DNA from: Spinellus fusiger
Lineage: Eukaryota > Mucoromycota > Mucoromycetes > Mucorales > Phycomycetaceae
DNA length: 64,000 bases
Reading direction: 5' to 3'
Assembly (NCBI GenBank): GCA_025094145.1
Contig: JALLLS010000003.1
Coordinates: forward strand, 186,001-250,000
The notes below the pieces were generated by a model. That model saw only the letters and a list, made by a program, of their open reading frames with translations, did not search any database and was not told the origin of the DNA. This document shows positions 21,311 to 33,418 of this stretch, in pieces. The translations under genes and the position numbers were made by a program. The stretch's first letter is position 1. Each line of letters opens with the position of its first letter.

Positions 21311-24300
21311 ATGAACAACGACCCTTCTACAGAAAAGAGAGGAGACTCTAGTGTGTCATCTAATGAATCCAATGATGAGGATCCTCAGTCAAGTGAACCT
21401 AAAAATAAGACAGACGATGTGAGGACATTGACAGTGGAAGAACTATACAATAAAGAGAAATATGACCTATCTACCATGGAGCCTGATGATATTTTTGTTT
21501 TATTGCAGTATGTATTTAATATATAAACGCATACAGACTTTTTTATTTATACTTTAATCAATTAGGACATCTACGGAGGGCATTAATGAAGAAGAAGCAG
21601 CTGCACGTATAGAGAAGTTTGGCTATAATCGTCCTGAACATAGCGAAACTAGCCCAATACTGCAATTCTTAGGGTTTATGTGGAATCCTCTCTCATGGGT
21701 CATGGAAGCTGCTGCTCTGGTTGCCATTGCTCTTTCCAATGGTGAAGGTAGACCTCCAGACTGGCCAGACTTCATTGGTATTGTTTTACTTCTGCTGGCA
21801 AATTCGATCATTGGGTTTCTGGAAGAACGACAGGCTGGAAATGCTGTCAAAGCACTCATGGATTCTCTTGCACCAGAGTGTAAGGTTAAACGTAACGGTG
21901 CTTGGAATACAAGAGAAGCATCAGATTTAGTTCCTGGTGACATTATCAGCTTTAAACTTGGCGATGTGGTTCCCGCTGATGGTCGACTTATCAGTGCTCA
22001 TGGAGAACTGTGTATTGACCAGGCCGCTTTGACAGGAGAATCTCTTCCTATAGAAAAAGTGTCTGGTGATGAGGTGTTTTCAGGATCTACTGTCAAACAG
22101 GGAGAGGCGGTAGCTGTTGTTATTGGTACTGGTGTAAACACATTCTTTGGACGCGCTGCTAAGCTTGTAGGAGATACTAGCAATGATATTGGTCATCTTC
22201 AGTCTATTCTTGCCAAGATTGGTAACTTCTGCCTGGTCAGTATTGGGATATTCATGGTGGCCGAAGTATTAGTCATGTATGCTGGATTCCGGTACAGCTA
22301 TCGCAGAGGCATTGATAATTTGCTTGTTTTACTTATTGGTGGTATTCCTATTGCTATGCCCACTGTTTTATCAGTTACTCTGGCTATTGGTGCCAAGCAA
22401 TTAGCTGAACACAAAGCTATCGTTACTCGCATTACTGCTATTGAAGAAATGGCAGCTGTTACAATTCTTTGTTCGGATAAAACAGGCACCCTCACTTTGA
22501 ACAAGCTTGTTGTTGATAAACCAACCATAAAGTGCTATTCAGAATTTGATTCAGAGAAGGTGGTTCAGTTCGCTGCTTATGCATCCCGTACTGAAAATCA
22601 AGATGCCATCGACTTTTGTATTGTCAATTCTCTTCCAGATCCTAAAGCAGCCCGACAAGGCATTGAAGAACTAGAATTCAAGCCCTTCAATCCTACTATT
22701 AAACGTACGGAAATCATATATCGTAAAGATGGAAAAATATTTCGCACAACTAAAGGCATGCCTCAGTTTATTCTCGATCTCTGCACTCGCAACAAGACAG
22801 ATGAACAAGTAGAAACATTAGAGAAAGACGTGGAAGAGTTTGCTCGACGTGGTCTAAGATCTCTTGCAGTAGCAGTTGAAGAAATATCCAGCAGTAACCC
22901 AGAAGATTCTGGGAATGGATTTGAGATGGTTGGATTGCTTCCTATTTATGATCCTCCTCGTTCAGACACAAAAGAGACTATTGATCGTGCTATTGAGCTT
23001 GGTGTTCAAGTCAAAATGATTACAGGAGACCAGCTTTCTATTGCCAAAGAGACAGGCCGTCGACTGGGAATGGGAGATTGTATGTTCTTATCCAAGACGC
23101 TGAAAGATGGACCTCCTCCAGGATCTGGCTACGATACTGTTGATAGTCTTGTCTTGGGTGCAGATGGCTTTGCTGGAGTGTATCCGGAACACAAGTATGA
23201 AATTGTTGATCGTCTTCAGAAGCTGGGCCATATGGTAGCTATGACAGGTGATGGCGTTAACGATGCACCTGCTCTTTCCAAGGCTAATGTAGGTGTGGCT
23301 GTGGCCGATGCCTCAGATGCAGCACGTTCATCAGCAGATATTGTCTTGACCGAGCCTGGTCTCTCTGTTATCATTGAAGCGTTGATTCAGTCGCGTCAGA
23401 TTTTTCAGCGAATGCGCAACTACTCTATCTATACATGTTCTGTTACTATCCGTGTTGTCATTGGGTTTTCAGTTCTGTGCTTTGCTTTTCAATTTGATTT
23501 CCCTCCATTCATGGTGCTAATTCTTGCCATTCTAAATGATGGTACAATTATGACTATTTCTACTGATCGTGTCAAACCTTCTCCTCATCCTGATGCATGG
23601 CATATTTCTGAGATTTTTTCATATGCGGTTGTCTATGGCCTTTACCTAGCTGCTTCGACGGTTACCTTTTTTGCTGTTACTTATAAAACAACATTTTTCA
23701 GTAGCAAATTTGGAACTCAAAGCTTTGATGATCCTAATGATGGTATTCTTCATTCAGTCATCTATCTTCAAGTCTCTACTATTTCACAATCACTTATATT
23801 TATCACCAGATCACAGAGCTGGTTCTTCATGGAGAGACCATCTGTTTTACTTATGCTTGCCTTTGTAGTAGCTCAATTAATAGCGACATTCATCGCTGTA
23901 TATGCTTCTTGGGAATTCACTGAAATTTCTGGCTGTGGATGGACTTGGGCTGGTATTGCGTGGATTTGGAACATTATTTGGTTCTTCCCTCTGGATATTA
24001 TTAAATTTGCTATGCGTCGTGTATTCCATAAACAGACAGGCCCTGTTGAACATACCGAACAAGCTTCTTCCAATCTTAGCTCAAGACACCCCTCGGTTAT
24101 TTCTACCTCTAGTTCAAGATATTATGCTAACCGCACTCAATCGCTTCGTAATATGCACCGAACAAGAAACTTTGGAAAGGCAATATTTGGATCCAATAAA
24201 AAGATATCAATAGATCTAGATGAATTAAGAAGATTTTCTTCTCTTCAGGTAAGTTTGACTACCTCAATACCACATTGCTTATTATTATTATTATTATTAT

Positions 24301-24364
24301 CATCATCATCATCAATATCATCATTAATTAAGACTGCAAACGCTTCTAGGGCTATTGGAGATGA
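21311..24364 (+). CDS. PMA1: plasma-membrane H+-transporting P-type ATPase
   Basis: A P3A-type proton pump that sets the membrane potential and pH gradient of fungal cells. Exon 1 is 21311-21507 (acidic, Ser-rich N-terminus), exon 2 is 21566-24248. Seen in order: TM1-2 (LSWVMEAAALVAIALSNGEG..), the actuator loop TGES, TM4 GGIPIAMPTVLS, the phosphorylation site ILCSDKTGTLT (Asp about 370), KGMPQFIL in the nucleotide domain, MITGDQ, MTGDGVNDAPALSKA, then TM5-10. With the last intron (24249-24349) spliced, the protein is 964 aa and ends LQGYWR. Unspliced, the frame stays open to 24383 and ends AIGDEGVVSV. The tail after TM10 is Ser/Arg-rich (RRFSSLQ near its end), where fungal Pma1 regulatory phosphorylation occurs; which tail is real is unresolved. 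Slightly longer than yeast Pma1. Confidence 0.93.
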
Positions 24365-25300
24365 GGGAGTGGTATCAGTATGAATAGCCTTTTAAACAAG
24401 CATTCAATTATAAACACACAGACTCTATACAGAACAATAATAATGTATGTATGTGTATATATCAAATGGCCGAGATCAACAAGTACTGAAAGATTGAAGG
24501 ATTAAAAAGCAGTATCAAAAAATGAAAATATAAAACATCATTGCTTCTAGTACATATTTTAAACTGTAGGCCTATTATTTCTTCATAAATAAAACACATC
24601 CTATACTTGTATTAAATATTTCAAGCTAAAGAAGTCTGATGAAAATTAGAAAATGGTAAACACAGATGTATTGAATCCAATCACTGATTTATTAGTATGA
24701 CCACTGTTGACGACCATCCTTACTTTTTATTCTATATTCATACCTGTAATGAGAATATTGATGAACTCAAGTATTTTCTGTTATTAATTCTGAGAAATCA
24801 TAAGCTTCTGTATGAGCTATTGTGAAAGTCATATTCTTACAAAAGACAATAATTGTGTTGGATGAATCATACTAAATATCCTCATGATCACACGATATCC
24901 CTTTTAACAAAACGTTTTTTTTTCTCCTTACTCTTGGGGGATTATTTCATTGGACCTGTCTCTTGTTAACTTCCTAAAGACGGGTAATAAAAAGTATCTT
25001 TATCTTCTTGTTTATATAGGACTTTACTAGTGCTACTTCTAGCACATTGTAAAATATTGTTTATTTTTACTTGTCGCTTAGTAATTGCCAAATAAAATTC
25101 TTGGTACTTTTATTATATAAACGATACAATATTTCTATGTTTCTTTTTTCTCCAATTTATTTACAAATATTCAAATGAGTATGCAATTTATTTAATAAGA
25201 TGGACAAAAACATGTCATTAATGAAGAGCTATTTACTATCAAAACAATAAGCTCTTGTAGTCAATGTATAATGAATAAGCCTTCAGAAAGACCTATTCCT
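24365..25300. other. intergenic downstream of H+-ATPase
   Basis: AT-rich, with no open frame that shows family motifs. Probably the 3' UTR of the ATPase followed by decayed DNA. Confidence 0.5.
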
Positions 25301-25319
25301 ACAATCCATCTAACTGCAG

Positions 25320-25520
25320 ATGAAAGGCATAATGAAGATGTTGTTATGGAGTTATTCAATAAGCGACGATACACATTTTATTCTGATGATGAGAAAACTA
25401 GTTTTTTTTCATTTGTTTAATTTAACAAGTGCTCAAGTGCTTTTGCTGCAGCAAGCCAACTAGGTATTCATGTTTGGGCAGCCCAGCGATGGGTCAAGCC
25501 ATGGATAATTCACCTATCCA
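25320..25520 (+). pseudogene. transposase N-terminal remnant (helix-turn-helix)
   Basis: The plus strand reads TADERHNEDVVMELFNKRRY, then a stop, then AAASQLGIHVWAAQRWVKPW. The second piece is the helix-turn-helix pattern (AAxQLGI..xAQRWV) of a Tc1/pogo-related transposase family in Mucorales. Stops interrupt the frame and no catalytic DDE blocks could be found downstream. A fossil fragment. Confidence 0.5.
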
Positions 25521-27266
25521 TAGCTCAACCGATATAGGAAAATAGATTCACTCTCAAAATCATATTGATCTAGTTATGAAGATGATTCACGTTTTTATTA
25601 CCAGTACAATTATTTTTCCTATTGGCATCACCATAATTGATGTATTTATTGTTTATTTTTTAAAAGAAAAATAAACAAACAAACAAAGTGGTGCTTGTCA
25701 CTTATTACTCAAATCGCAAGGCACAAAATCAATGTCGATCCTTGGTGGCATCAATCAACGAGTAGATGCTAGGGTGGGTGGGATACCATTTCGTTTCCCA
25801 AGACTCTTCATCATTCACAGGTCGGCACAGCCGCCAAAATGCTTTGGTTATCATCAACAGTGTGCAAATCTTTAAATTGACAAAGGAAATTAATTCTTCC
25901 AAGGAGCGGGAAAACGTGAGTTGACCAATCTATTGCATGAGATACATTCCATTGTGTCGTAAGCGTGACAAGAAAAAAAAGTAATGTTGAACCTATGTAT
26001 TTAGAAGGTCAAAGCGGCTTGCAGCTTATTGTTATCAATGGTATTGAGATTGTTCAGACAGGAAAATAACGAGAATGAACAAAGAGTGATTTTTATTGAG
26101 TGAAGAGTGGTTTAGTATTCATACCTTTTTATGGGTGCTTATCCTTTAGTGGCGTCTACCTTATGGTCGGTATATATGTTCTATCCTATGGTAGATTACA
26201 TATGTGGAGCCTTATAGTTGGTTCAATGGATAAGTACTTCATTATAGAACTATCAGTTATGTGTCTTCACTTTAATTGCCTTTGATAGGTCTTATTTATT
26301 CACTGAGGATTTATAGATGAAGGCAACTCTTATTAAGTGTCCAATAGTACACTGAGCTTAGAAGATTGATTTGTAGTTACGACCGATCAGTGAGATGATA
26401 CCGAGATGTACTATGTTACTTGTGTGTACTCAAGCCTTCATAGAGTATTCTGAATGTCACAGCATACTACTCATGTTGACCAATTCATAGAGAATCTTTG
26501 AATTGAAGTCGGAACACGACACATGCCAATGCACTCAAACTATATCACACACGACCGAGGGCTAACCATTTGTATACCAAAATGATGCTGTGAAGACAAG
26601 ATCAAGAGACCACCACCACCACCCAAAGTCTTGAGCTCAAGTATAAGTGTCAGCAAGGCAATGACCCTGATGCTGGACCCTTGTAGAGTCAGCCAAAGAG
26701 GCTCCCATCTCACTCGAGACGTGACTGTCAGGGGAAATATGGTTCTGGGAGAACAAGTACATTATAGTACACACCTTGTACTATGGTAGAAAAGCTATAT
26801 AACTAATAAAAAAAACTGACATGAATAAAGTTTTTTGGATTTTGGATTTATGAAGTGATTGTGTCTGTTAGTGGCATCCTTGCAGTAGATATCCATGAAG
26901 TCAGAGCCGTTCTCCTATTTTCTCATTTGCTTAAGTACCTGTCTGAAAATCATCTTGCTGTTGGTATTTGGTCAAATTACAAGACCCCAAAGCGTCCTGC
27001 AATGTTCGTTCATACTAATTTTGTCAAGTACACCTCCTAGTCTATTAACCCTCCAACATAATTGTGTTTTAGACAATTCTTTCACTAGCTCTACTAGTCT
27101 CTTTTATCTTAAAGTGCCCCCCTATTATAATATCTTCATAGTAATCGGAATCTTAAATGTATATTAATCTAAACACCCTGAGCTAGGTGCTTAACACAAT
27201 AGTGTGGTAAACCCAAATATCTTCTTTCACTTTATTAATAGGGAACTGCTTTAACCTGTAGTGTTG
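25521..27266. other. intergenic, probable decayed repeats
   Basis: No gene is supported. Short open frames (26100-26285, 26855-27167) show hydrophobic composition only. The 3' part carries the promoter of the reductase gene. The more GC-rich patch at 26520-26760 has (CCA)n runs and may be an older repeat. Confidence 0.4.
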
Positions 27267-28210
27267 ATGTATCTTTATTCTTTACTTTGTTTTCTTCTTA
27301 TTTTTTTTTCTGTATCAGGTGTTGCTGCAAAATACAACTCCTCGTTACGCTCTTCAGTACTTGCCTATGGAAAACTAGAACAAACAGCTGATTTACCAAC
27401 AACACTCCTTGCAAATTGGCTCAAGTGTTTAACTGTTCCAAAGACGTGGTTTATGCATTTCTATGCTGTGGGTTTTGTCTTTTCACTCTTTTGCATAAGA
27501 GAACTCCTGCTCCTGAGATCAAACGTCTATGGTTCTATTCCAACTATGCTACGACACTTTGATACACCTCAAGGCAGTGGACATTTTACACTTGAAGAGT
27601 CACTGATAGGACTAACAATCATGACAATACACCTGGCAAGACGTCTTTATGAGTGCTTGGTGGTAGAAAAACCATCCAGTGTACGTATCCACATGGGTCA
27701 CTATTTGGTAGGACATGCATTTTATTGCTGTATGGTACTTGGATCATGGTTAGAAGGAGCAACTCATTTTGGCATTTGGAAATCTACAAATTGGCAATTC
27801 AAAGGTAAGAAAAGAAATTGAGCAGATACTAAATGCCAAAAGTCTCTCCTGTCTTCCCTATGTCTGCCGTTCCTTGCATTATTTTGTTTGTGTATGCTTC
27901 CTATCATCAGCACAGATGTCATTCTATTCTTGCTTCTCTTCGAACTACCAAGACTGGATATCAAATCCCTCGTGGTGATTGGTTTGAGCACATAGTAGTG
28001 CCTCATTACTTTGCTGATATCCTAGTCTATGTGTCTCTTTTCATTCTGTACAAAGGACGTTGCTTGGTCATTGGGTGTGGACTTTTTTTTTCAGTCTTGA
28101 ATCTGGGCATAACAGCAAAAGAGACAGATGTATGGTATAGAAAAACCTTCGACAACTACTCCACTGTGTTTTCCAAACCTCGTTGGCTATTATTGCCTGG
28201 CATATATTAA
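27267..28210 (+). CDS. polyprenol (polyprenal) reductase, SRD5A3/DFG10-like
   Basis: Two exons, 27267-27804 and 27843-28210, encode 301 aa with matching phases over a 38-nt intron. The protein is polytopic: a hydrophobic N-terminus (MYLYSLLCFLLIFFSVSG), YGKLEQTADL, LARRLYECLVVEKPS, MGHYLVGHAFY, YQIPRGDWFEHIVVPHYFAD and the C-terminal ITAKETDVWYRKTFDNY ... RWLLLPGIY. These last blocks are the 3-oxo-5-alpha-steroid 4-dehydrogenase C-terminal domain in its SRD5A3/Dfg10 form. The family acts at the ER in converting polyprenol to dolichol, the lipid carrier for N-glycosylation. The start is the first ATG of the exon; a small upstream exon cannot be excluded. It ends 264 bp from the right arm of the inverted duplication. 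Confidence 0.87.
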
Positions 28211-28474
28211 TTGTACTGTGGATTCTTATCGAATCCTCTTGCTTCGTAAAAAAAACCAATAGATTGATATAATATATAGAAATTCTCCATCTTGTCATTT
28301 GCTATTGTTTTTGATAAACAAATACATCTATAAACATTCTCCTATAAAACTACAAGTTAATATGGATTGTGTAAAGCATACAGAGGATTGTAAGCTGAGG
28401 ATATTTTCATGGTTGAGATATCAAGAATATTTAACGTCCTACACCACTGTGGGCAGGCTGTTGAGGCGTTAATG
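28211..28474. other. spacer before the right arm
   Basis: 3' flank of the reductase gene followed by single-copy DNA. The inverted duplication starts abruptly at about 28475 with AATGAGAAACAGAAAG.. inside a Tc1-like sequence. Confidence 0.5.
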
Positions 28475-29684
28475 AGAAACAGAAAGAAAAATACTAACAA
28501 CTTTAATCGCAAACTCATTGTTCATTAGGCCACCGTAAATGGCACCAAACAAACAGATATTGCGGCCATGTTTAGTGTCAGTCATTTCACTGTCAGCCTT
28601 ATCATGAAGAGATACAGGGAAGCTGATTGTTTCAAACCAGAGAAGGGCTCTGGGCGCAAGTCCATTCTGACAGAGAGAGACGAGAGAGAGGTTGCATCCG
28701 AATTGATAAGAGATTCATTTCAGACAATATATCAACCTCACACGCAGATAACCACCAAAGTGTGTATGAGCACTTTTAGAAAAATGATGAAGAAGCTTGG
28801 CCTGTTTTCTTATAGGGTGATTAAGAAACCTTCTCTCAGCATTAAACACAGGAAGTTAAGGCTTGTTTGAACCAGAGTCCACCTCTACTAGACAAAAGAA
28901 GACTGGAAGATAGTCATCTGGTCCGATGAATCAAAGTTCCAATTCATCTCAAACAACCACGGTAACAGAGTGGTGGGCAGGAATAAGGAGGGGCTGCTCC
29001 CAAAGAATGTGAAGCCGACGATGAAGTTTGGTGGTGGTGGGGTGATGGTGTAGGGTTCCTTTTCTGGTGAAGGTGTTGGTAGGCTTGCTATGGTGGAGGA
29101 ATCCATCAATAGTGCCAAATACACTATTATTTTAGTGAAGACCTATTGCCCCGAGCTGGCTCGTCTTTCGGCACTGAACCCAGTGGTAGGCTATGTTCTT
29201 CAAAAGGACAATGCCAGTTGCCATACTAGTAAGGAGACTAGGAAATGGAAGGATGAGAGGCATAGTCACTATGGAGGGGTGGCCCTCTCAAAGCCCTGAC
29301 CTGAACCCAATTGAGCATCTTTGGGAGGAACTGGACAGAGCAGTTCGGAAGAGGATGACCCCAGCAAGCACTCTCCAGGATTTGAAGGCTCTCCTGGTCC
29401 AAGAATGGGACAAGATCTTCAAAGAAGCTACCAACAACCTCGTTGCCAGCATGCATTGAAGATGTAGAGCTGTGATGGAAGTCAAGAGTGGAAACACCAA
29501 ATACTAAGGGTTTCCACCCAACAAATCTGTATATAATATTCTTTTGACCTTCTTTATATCTAATTCAATTTTCAAGTCTCTGCTGTGTGTTTAATGTGTA
29601 TTTTCATTACAAGTAATAAGTATTTCCCCATACAAGAATCATATTGGAATATGAAAAGGGTCATATCTATTTTGTCGGACACTG
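28475..29684 (+). mobile_element. Tc1-like element (family A), 5'-truncated right-arm copy
   Basis: Same transposase fossil as at 15204-16566, now on the plus strand, with the same stops and the same frameshift before [15 protein letters not shown]. The 3' terminal repeat is present (GTCGGACACTG, ending at 29684), but the 5' about 150 bp including its terminal repeat are absent, because the duplication ends here. Confidence 0.9.
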
Positions 29685-29974
29685 TACTATGACAATCTAA
29701 GTTCCTATTTCAAATTCCAGATTGAAATAGAAAAGAATTTAAGCCCTCAATCTATCATCCTTAACAGAGGCAGCATTACTTCTTTGTGTGTTAGAATGTT
29801 CATAGTAAATGAGCTCAAGACCCAAAATATAATATCAATGAGAAGGCAAAATGACTATTATTGATTGATAATAGAGCGTGAATCAATAGATGGCACAAAT
29901 CAAGGTCAATTCAATAATAATAATAAAAGTCCAAGAAAGATATGATTGTAAAACTGATATTCTCTGCCTGTGTC

Positions 29975-31339
29975 TTATAGTCTGGCCACCTGATTTCTTT
30001 TTCTAGGTAGATCAACCTGTTTACGAAGCCAAGCAGAGATATACATTGCTTTTTCAAGGTTAGAAAAGAGAATAGAGAACACCTATTTACCAACTCTATC
30101 GGGATCTTCATTTGGCACCATATGGCCTCCTTCAACCTTCTCTACCATTATAAGGTCCTTTTGAGAAGCAATAGGGATATACTCTGGGGTAGGGCTATCA
30201 AATACAAATGAGTTTATGCATCATCACAAAGGAAGATGACTTACAAAGTAGACTTGGCACCAATCATATGGCAAAGGGGAATAGAAATCAATACAAGTGA
30301 ATTATAGGCTACAAAAGAACTATAATGGCTTTCAACGAATACTTTCTAATAAAAAGTGAATTATCAGAATAGCTTATTAACTTATAATAACCTACATATT
30401 CCTCTTCTTTGGGGCATTTTAATTTCACTGTACCATCTTCTAAATCATACATTCCATAATTCTACAAATATCAGCCAATTTACTGTGTATTTTATCTTAC
30501 CACATAGTTCTCCAGTACTTCAGGATGAAACGTTTTCCAAAAAGCTCCACCTTTTAAAGAAGAAAGGGCTACTTCCCTAGAATGTCAAGTAAGAATAAAT
30601 GCAGTGGAACCTTTGTTTTTCTGGTACTTACTTACTAGGCCATGTATCCCGACGCTTAATGGAGTCTAAAACCCGTGACTTGGATCGAGTAGCGGCATCC
30701 AACATACCATTTGCGAGTACAGGTTCAATAACACATAGTCCATCAAATGTGTTTGGATAAAAATATTCGAGAAGTATCCTTTTTGGTTTATATGAATACA
30801 TGTCTACAGCACAAATACATACATTGAGGTTGCACCAAAGCTATGTCCAATGCCTATGAAGTTATCATAGTTTTTATCCAGCTTCATCATTTGGATCACT
30901 TGTTGGGTGTCCATAGCGTTGTCCATCCACGAGTCTATCATGCGTTTAGGTGTTTAGTAGGCATAGATTACATTCAGAGTAAAGATGTAATATGCATTTA
31001 GCAATTGATAATGGAGACTTGTTTACATTCTTTGAAAAAAGTATTCTCGTTGAGACGTGCGGAATCGCCATGGCTGCGTGCATCCCAAGACACATAGTGA
31101 ACTTCAGTGTGGTCATAGTTTGAGTCTTCTCTTAAGGTTTTCAAATGAGATTTCATAAGAGTGTGCAAAGACTCTTTGTGAAAGCCATTTGAGTGAGACC
31201 ATAGAAAGGCAAAGGTTCTCGTAGTAGTTTTAGGACTAGAGAACACATGCTTATCTACGGAAAGCTTCTGTATATCGTAGCCACAGGATTTTGGGCTGAC
31301 TGGTATAATATGTGTAGAAGTAGGAACAAGATAACTCAT
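29975..31339 (-). CDS. alpha/beta-hydrolase, LPX1-like peroxisomal lipase (right copy)
   Basis: Inverted copy of the gene at 13549-14913, with the same eight-exon structure and the same visible protein: SWDARSHGDS, GHSFGA, CVIEPVLA, GGHMVPNEDPD and a C-terminal ARL that fits PTS1. All longer open frames are conserved in both copies, so both appear able to code for the 330-aa protein. Upstream, its promoter region is also duplicated, so both copies may be expressed alike. The function is inferred from the Lpx1-type hydrolase family; the substrate is unknown. Confidence 0.83.
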
Positions 31340-31915
31340 AATGTGCGCTTTGTTGGTGGTGAGTTTTAATAAATAGGAAATCTCCTATAGTAGGATTATT
31401 TGTAATAAGAGTTAGCTGTATCAATATTTGGCAAAACAAGGCTATTGATCATCTCTAAACAAACAATTCGACTGTTTCTATTTCACATATGATAAGGCCT
31501 GAGTTGCCTTAATCAACATGAATAATAGTCTATAATAATACTATTTATAAATACTATGTGTTACTAATAACACATAAAATCATCTATTATATTTTATATT
31601 ACTATTTGTTGCTTTGTAATCATTATAAGTGTATATACTTTTGTTTTATTGCCATACATAAATTCACGACTAACATTGGACTCGTGTTACTCAAGTGTCT
31701 GTCCACTCGAGTGAATTTATTAAGTGCACCCACAAAATAAAAACTAAACTAAAAGTACTACAAAAACTATCAGGGTAATCATATGAAACCTCTTCTACAC
31801 ACAAATGGCATCATTAAGTTCATTATTATCTATTTCTTAATGCATATCTTGAAGAATCTTAATGAAGACATCATGTATTTTTATATATTCTTTTTTCTTT
31901 TTACTGGATTATGTA

Positions 31916-32700
31916 AAGTACTAAAATAAATGTAGCCGATTCCTTTCAAATTCCAAGCTATTTTTATATCAAAAACAACATACACTGTTTTCTCTCTGTT
32001 CATAACACTTCTTTTTCCCTAATGTCTGACCCCTCCAACACCGTAAATATTTTCACTGAGACCCTTGATATGTATAGGAAATATACCAGTCTCGAGACTC
32101 TCTCAGCCATTCTCCATGAGGTGCTGAACAACAACACCCAATCCAGTAGGCAAACCTTTTTTTATTTTTTATAAAGAAAGACAGAGTCTTGATTCTGGTG
32201 GGCCCAAGAACATATCAATTAGACCTATGAGCAATGACAGGAGATAGTATGGTTAGATGAGTTCAATGTGGAACTAATGAGCTACGATATGTCATCAAGG
32301 TCATCAGACAGTATGGCACAGCCTTCCAGCCTTAGAATGTCTTAGAAAAGAAGTTTGGTGGTGGTGGAGTGATGGTATGAGGCTGTTTCAGTGGGGAGGC
32401 TGCCCTGATGCTAGAATAGGGCAAAATATCTAAAGAAGTGACAGATACCCTCATTGCCAGCATAGGGTGAAGATGCCAGGCTGTGATAGATGCCAAATAC
32501 TGATGGTGGTTACCAAGCAACCTTATAATAAAACCACTGTTATGTATTATCAACAATCCTCTATGTATCTATCGAAGGCTATACGTCTTTATTTAATGAA
32601 TTCATAAAGTTATAACACTATCAAGATAAAATATGAAACAAAAAAAAAGGAAATATGCATCTAAAACTGTCGGTTACATTTCTTTTATCTCTAGATTACA
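31916..32700 (+). mobile_element. non-autonomous Tc1-like element (family C), right-arm copy
   Basis: Inverted counterpart of the left-arm copy. It shares a long, almost identical core with the copy at 45998-46775 (from GATTCCTTTCAAATTCCAAG to the GGAAAT near 32650). Both ends are eroded relative to the 46-kb copy: the left reads TAAAGTACTAAAATAAATG instead of TAAAGTGACTAAAGATATG, and the right terminal repeat is not recognisable. The limits are approximate. Confidence 0.65.
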
Positions 32701-33418
32701 GGATTAGTTAAACACTTATCTGCATTCAACATAGTGGTACGACAATATTTTGGTTATCTAAGGTTGGGTAACGGGATATTTCTGGAGACACGCAGGACCT
32801 TGGAGAATGGCTGGCTGCTCTTGCAAGTGTATGCGCTGGAGGGGGCTCGTAAATAGAAGATGGGGAACTCGGTTCTTTATGGCTGTGAGAACTATGGTTG
32901 TGATGGTCTGGAAGGGACACTCTGAGAGTAGGTCTGTGGGGGCACGAGAGAACAGATAACGGCAACCTTCCTAACGACGGACCAACGAAAGGGACAAGCA
33001 AAGAGAACAAACAGAAACAGAGCAAGAACCAACAACTATATTTGACCTAAGGGTTTAAACTACCCTTCTTGTGGAATCCAAGACTTCGGTTGACTTTTTA
33101 TTATTATTATTATTAAATGTACACTTAGCTATTATATACATTTCCCTTCTGAAACATTTCATTACTTCTAGCTAGTTTTAGCAACACCACCTATTTTCTA
33201 TTTTCCACAGCCATCCATGTGAATAGGTGTCACATCATCGCCTATTCTACAGTTAAATATTTTCAAATTCAAGCTCATTTACAGTTCAAAGTATTTTTTT
33301 TTATATTTTAGGTGTGGCTTGCTATTCACGGATTGGGCATGTTCACCCTATGATATATTTTGAAAAATTGGAATAAACATATAAAAGTCTAAATACTTAA
33401 GTGAGAACGTACATAATA

